Assembly: GCA_949292785.1 (NCBI GenBank) | Contig: CASFBK010000002.1 | Span: 124,001-188,000, forward strand | Length of the DNA stretch: 64,000 nucleotides | Origin: an uncultured Eubacteriales bacterium | GTDB taxonomy: Bacteria > Bacillota > Clostridia > Lachnospirales > Lachnospiraceae | Direction: 5' to 3' | Shown here: positions 62,395 to 64,000 of the stretch, piece by piece | Position numbering within the stretch: the stretch's first letter is position 1 | Layout: each line of letters begins with the position of its first letter | The notes under the pieces: model-generated | What the model was told of the DNA's origin: nothing | Database searches by the model: none | Seen by the model: the letters and a program-made list of their open reading frames with translations, nothing else | Translations under genes and position numbers: made by a program

Positions 62395-62684
62395 TAGGCA
62401 AAAGCATTGACGAGGAGGAGTACTTACTTTTCGGATGGCAGAGAGAGAATGGCTGGTGAAAATTCTCGTGAAGGAAGTAAGGAAGGTAGCCTTTGAGCTT
62501 TGGACCGAACAGACAATCTTAGTAGGCTCCAACGGACTTTCCCACCGTTATCAGGGAAACGATATCGGATAAATATATGGATTATCCCGTATCGTATGAG
62601 AGCAGAAATGATATTTCTGAATTTAGGTGGTACCACGGACAATTGTTCGCCCTAGGCTTTAATCAGCTTAGGGCGTTTTCTTTT
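62395..62684 (+). ncRNA. T-box leader upstream of a GNAT gene
   Basis: Stem I region with GGAGTACTTACTTTTCGG, a GGCAGAGAGAGAATGGC stretch and GGACCGAACAGACAATC then TTAGTAGG; T-box AGGTGGTACCACGG (62625-62638); terminator CGCCCTAGGCT...AGCTTAGGGCG with TTTTCTTTT (62648-62684). The specifier codon was not assigned; AGA and ATC are both present near the expected place. It fills the gap to the GNAT gene. Confidence 0.88.
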
Positions 62685-62726
62685 GTCTGGATGTGAAATT
62701 TATTATTTTTAATGGAGGACACAGGT

Positions 62727-63323
62727 ATGGAAAAAAATGAAAGCTTCAAAGAAAAGGAAAAAAGGGCAGGAAGGAACAGGCTCAGACTGAGACCATACAA
62801 AAATTGTGATGCAAAAAACGTTGTTACCTGGTGCAAGGATGAGGTCAGTTTTCGAAAATGGAGTGCTGACAGATGGGAGTCCTTTCCGATTACAGATGCT
62901 GATATGAACAAGAAGTATATGGACTGTAATGGAGATTGTATAGATATGGATAATTTTTATCCAATGACAGCATTTGATGACAGTGGAGTGGTTGGACATC
63001 TTATTATGAGATTTACAGATGAAAAGAAGGAAGTTCTGCGCTTTGGATTTGTAATTGTAGATGATTCCAAAAGAGGTATGGGATATGGAAAAGAAATGCT
63101 GGAACTGGCGCTGAAATATGCCTTTGAAATCCTGAAGGCTGAAAAGGTTACACTGGGCGTTTTTGATAATAATATGCCAGCATACTACTGTTACAAGACG
63201 GTGGGCTTCCGAGAGATAGAGATGGAGGAAGAAGAGAAATGTAATATTTGCGGTGAGACATGGAATGTCTTGGAATTACAGATAGGGAGAAAAGATTATG
63301 AAGAACGTAAGACCAGATTGTAA
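62727..63323 (+). CDS. GNAT family N-acetyltransferase under T-box control
   Basis: 198 residues. RimJ/RimL-like GNAT: LRLRPYKNCDAKNVVTWC at the start, the acetyl-CoA loop VDDSKRGMGYGKEMLELALK (about 112-131) and DNNMPAYYCYKTVGF. The C-terminus adds a small Cys pair, CNICGE. Start set at the ATG 8 bases after GGAGG; an ATG 15 bases upstream overlaps that site. The T-box in front implies expression is tied to one uncharged tRNA, so the substrate may be an amino acid, peptide or aminoacyl compound. Confidence 0.88.
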   Translation: MEKNESFKEKEKRAGRNRLRLRPYKNCDAKNVVTWCKDEVSFRKWSADRWESFPITDADMNKKYMDCNGDCIDMDNFYPMTAFDDSGVVGHLIMRFTDEKKEVLRFGFVIVDDSKRGMGYGKEMLELALKYAFEILKAEKVTLGVFDNNMPAYYCYKTVGFREIEMEEEEKCNICGETWNVLELQIGRKDYEERKTRL

Positions 63324-63394
63324 CGGTGGCATAGCTAACCTGCTTGTAGTTGTTTGTGAAAAAATTAGAATCTGAATTTGGAGGATAATCGTTT

Positions 63395-63934
63395 ATGAGT
63401 AAAATTATAGTCCTGGTGGGCAGTATGAGAAAAGGCGGAAATACTGATTTGCTTGCACAGGCATTTGTAAAAGGTGCAAGTAAGAAAAACAGCGTTGAAG
63501 TAATTTCTGTTGCTGATTATAACATAAATCCCTGTATTGGCTGTAATTCCTGTTTTACAAGAGAAGGTAACACATGTTTTCAAAAGGATGACATGGATGT
63601 GATATATCATAAGTTAAAAACAGCTGATATTGTAGTCATAGCGTCCCCGGTATATTTTTATGGTATCAGTGCAGAACTAAAAGCAATCATTGATAGGTTA
63701 CATACTCCGATGAGAAATGAATTTCAAATAAAGAAGCTTGCTTTGCTGTTAGTAGGTGCTGCTACACTGCCGAATTTATTTGATGCAATAAAAATGCAAT
63801 ATCAGCTTGTACTTGATTTTTTCCATTTAGAAAATATAGGGATGGTGCTTGTAAGAGGGGTTAAGGATAAAGGCGATATTGAGGGAAACATTGCGCTAAA
63901 GGAAGCATATGATTTAGGGTTATTAATCGAATAA
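63395..63934 (+). CDS. Flavodoxin-like NAD(P)H-dependent FMN reductase
   Basis: 179 residues with a flavodoxin fold: FMN-phosphate loop VGSMRKGGNTDLLAQAF (about 8-24), then CIGCNSCFTREGNTC (Cys cluster, about 47-61) and the family mark VIASPVYFYGISAELKAIID (about 82-101). The Cys group resembles iron-sulfur flavoproteins, though the spacing CxxCxxC-x7-C may not bind a cluster in all members. Substrate unknown. Complete within the window; no neighbour is seen beyond it. Confidence 0.88.
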   Translation: MSKIIVLVGSMRKGGNTDLLAQAFVKGASKKNSVEVISVADYNINPCIGCNSCFTREGNTCFQKDDMDVIYHKLKTADIVVIASPVYFYGISAELKAIIDRLHTPMRNEFQIKKLALLLVGAATLPNLFDAIKMQYQLVLDFFHLENIGMVLVRGVKDKGDIEGNIALKEAYDLGLLIE

Positions 63935-64000
63935 CTTTAAGTTTAGCTTGGAGTTAAGAAAAATGAAAAATTCGAATTTGCGAGATTGCCCCTTGTAAAT

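Overview
The window looks like a contiguous piece of the chromosome of a spore-forming, low-to-mid GC Clostridia bacterium, most likely a gut-type Lachnospiraceae. The grounds are Firmicutes-type gene order (uvrC-hprK, murB-rapZ-whiA, ftsEX next to an M23 hydrolase), glutamine synthetase III, SpoIIID, three T-box leaders, a CD1871A-family small protein, strong AGGAGG ribosome binding sites and many U-tailed terminators. The species cannot be named from this sequence alone. No phage, insertion sequence, integrase or CRISPR array was seen.

Layout. 1-8.3 kb: a co-directional housekeeping run (uvrC, hprK, M18 aminopeptidase, murB, rapZ, whiA, diacylglycerol-kinase-like). 8.4-15.1 kb: class II aldolase, then a nitrogen block of glutamine synthetase III, an ammonium channel fused to a P-II protein, and a degenerate receiver protein; this block is rich in leader structures, terminators and repeats. 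15.1-24 kb: PBP1A (minus strand), YigZ, tRNA-Gln, acyl-ACP thioesterase, S1 protein, CPBP protease, YjfB, thioredoxin reductase and an SH3-NlpC/P60 hydrolase whose promoter is flanked by two WalR-type boxes. 24-31.8 kb: a DnaA-box cluster, a TagA-like protein, YitT, a CdaR/PucR-like regulator and a division set (ftsE, ftsX, coiled-coil M23 peptidase, S41 protease).

31.8-39 kb: T-box leader and CstA transporter, a chemoreceptor, a tiny Cys-rich protein, then a TPP riboswitch with thiC-thiE-thiD. 39-51 kb: an accessory-looking stretch with a lipoprotein, a double NUDIX protein, a DNA glycosylase, an HxlR regulator with a probable operator, a PEBP-family protein, a three-gene ABC-2 exporter, an AT-rich DUF3788/GNAT pair, an exonuclease with a topoisomerase zinc finger, a nitroreductase remnant and an M23 peptidase. 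51.4-57.8 kb: topoisomerase III, a two-component system divergent from a redox operon (TlpA-like lipoprotein, CD1871A protein, membrane 4Fe-4S protein), then spoIIID. 57.8-64 kb: T-box and a 2-isopropylmalate synthase carrying a C-terminal AraC DNA-binding domain, a TetR regulator and MFS exporter sharing an operator half-site, a T-box-controlled GNAT acetyltransferase and a flavodoxin-like reductase.

Most striking items: the LeuA-AraC fusion under T-box control; the spoIIID start, where a sigma-E-like promoter lies in one arm of a hairpin whose other arm holds the ribosome binding site; the paired WalR boxes; the DnaA-box cluster away from dnaA; and the nitrogen block with an Amt-GlnK fusion, a pseudo-receiver and an ANTAR-type leader hairpin.
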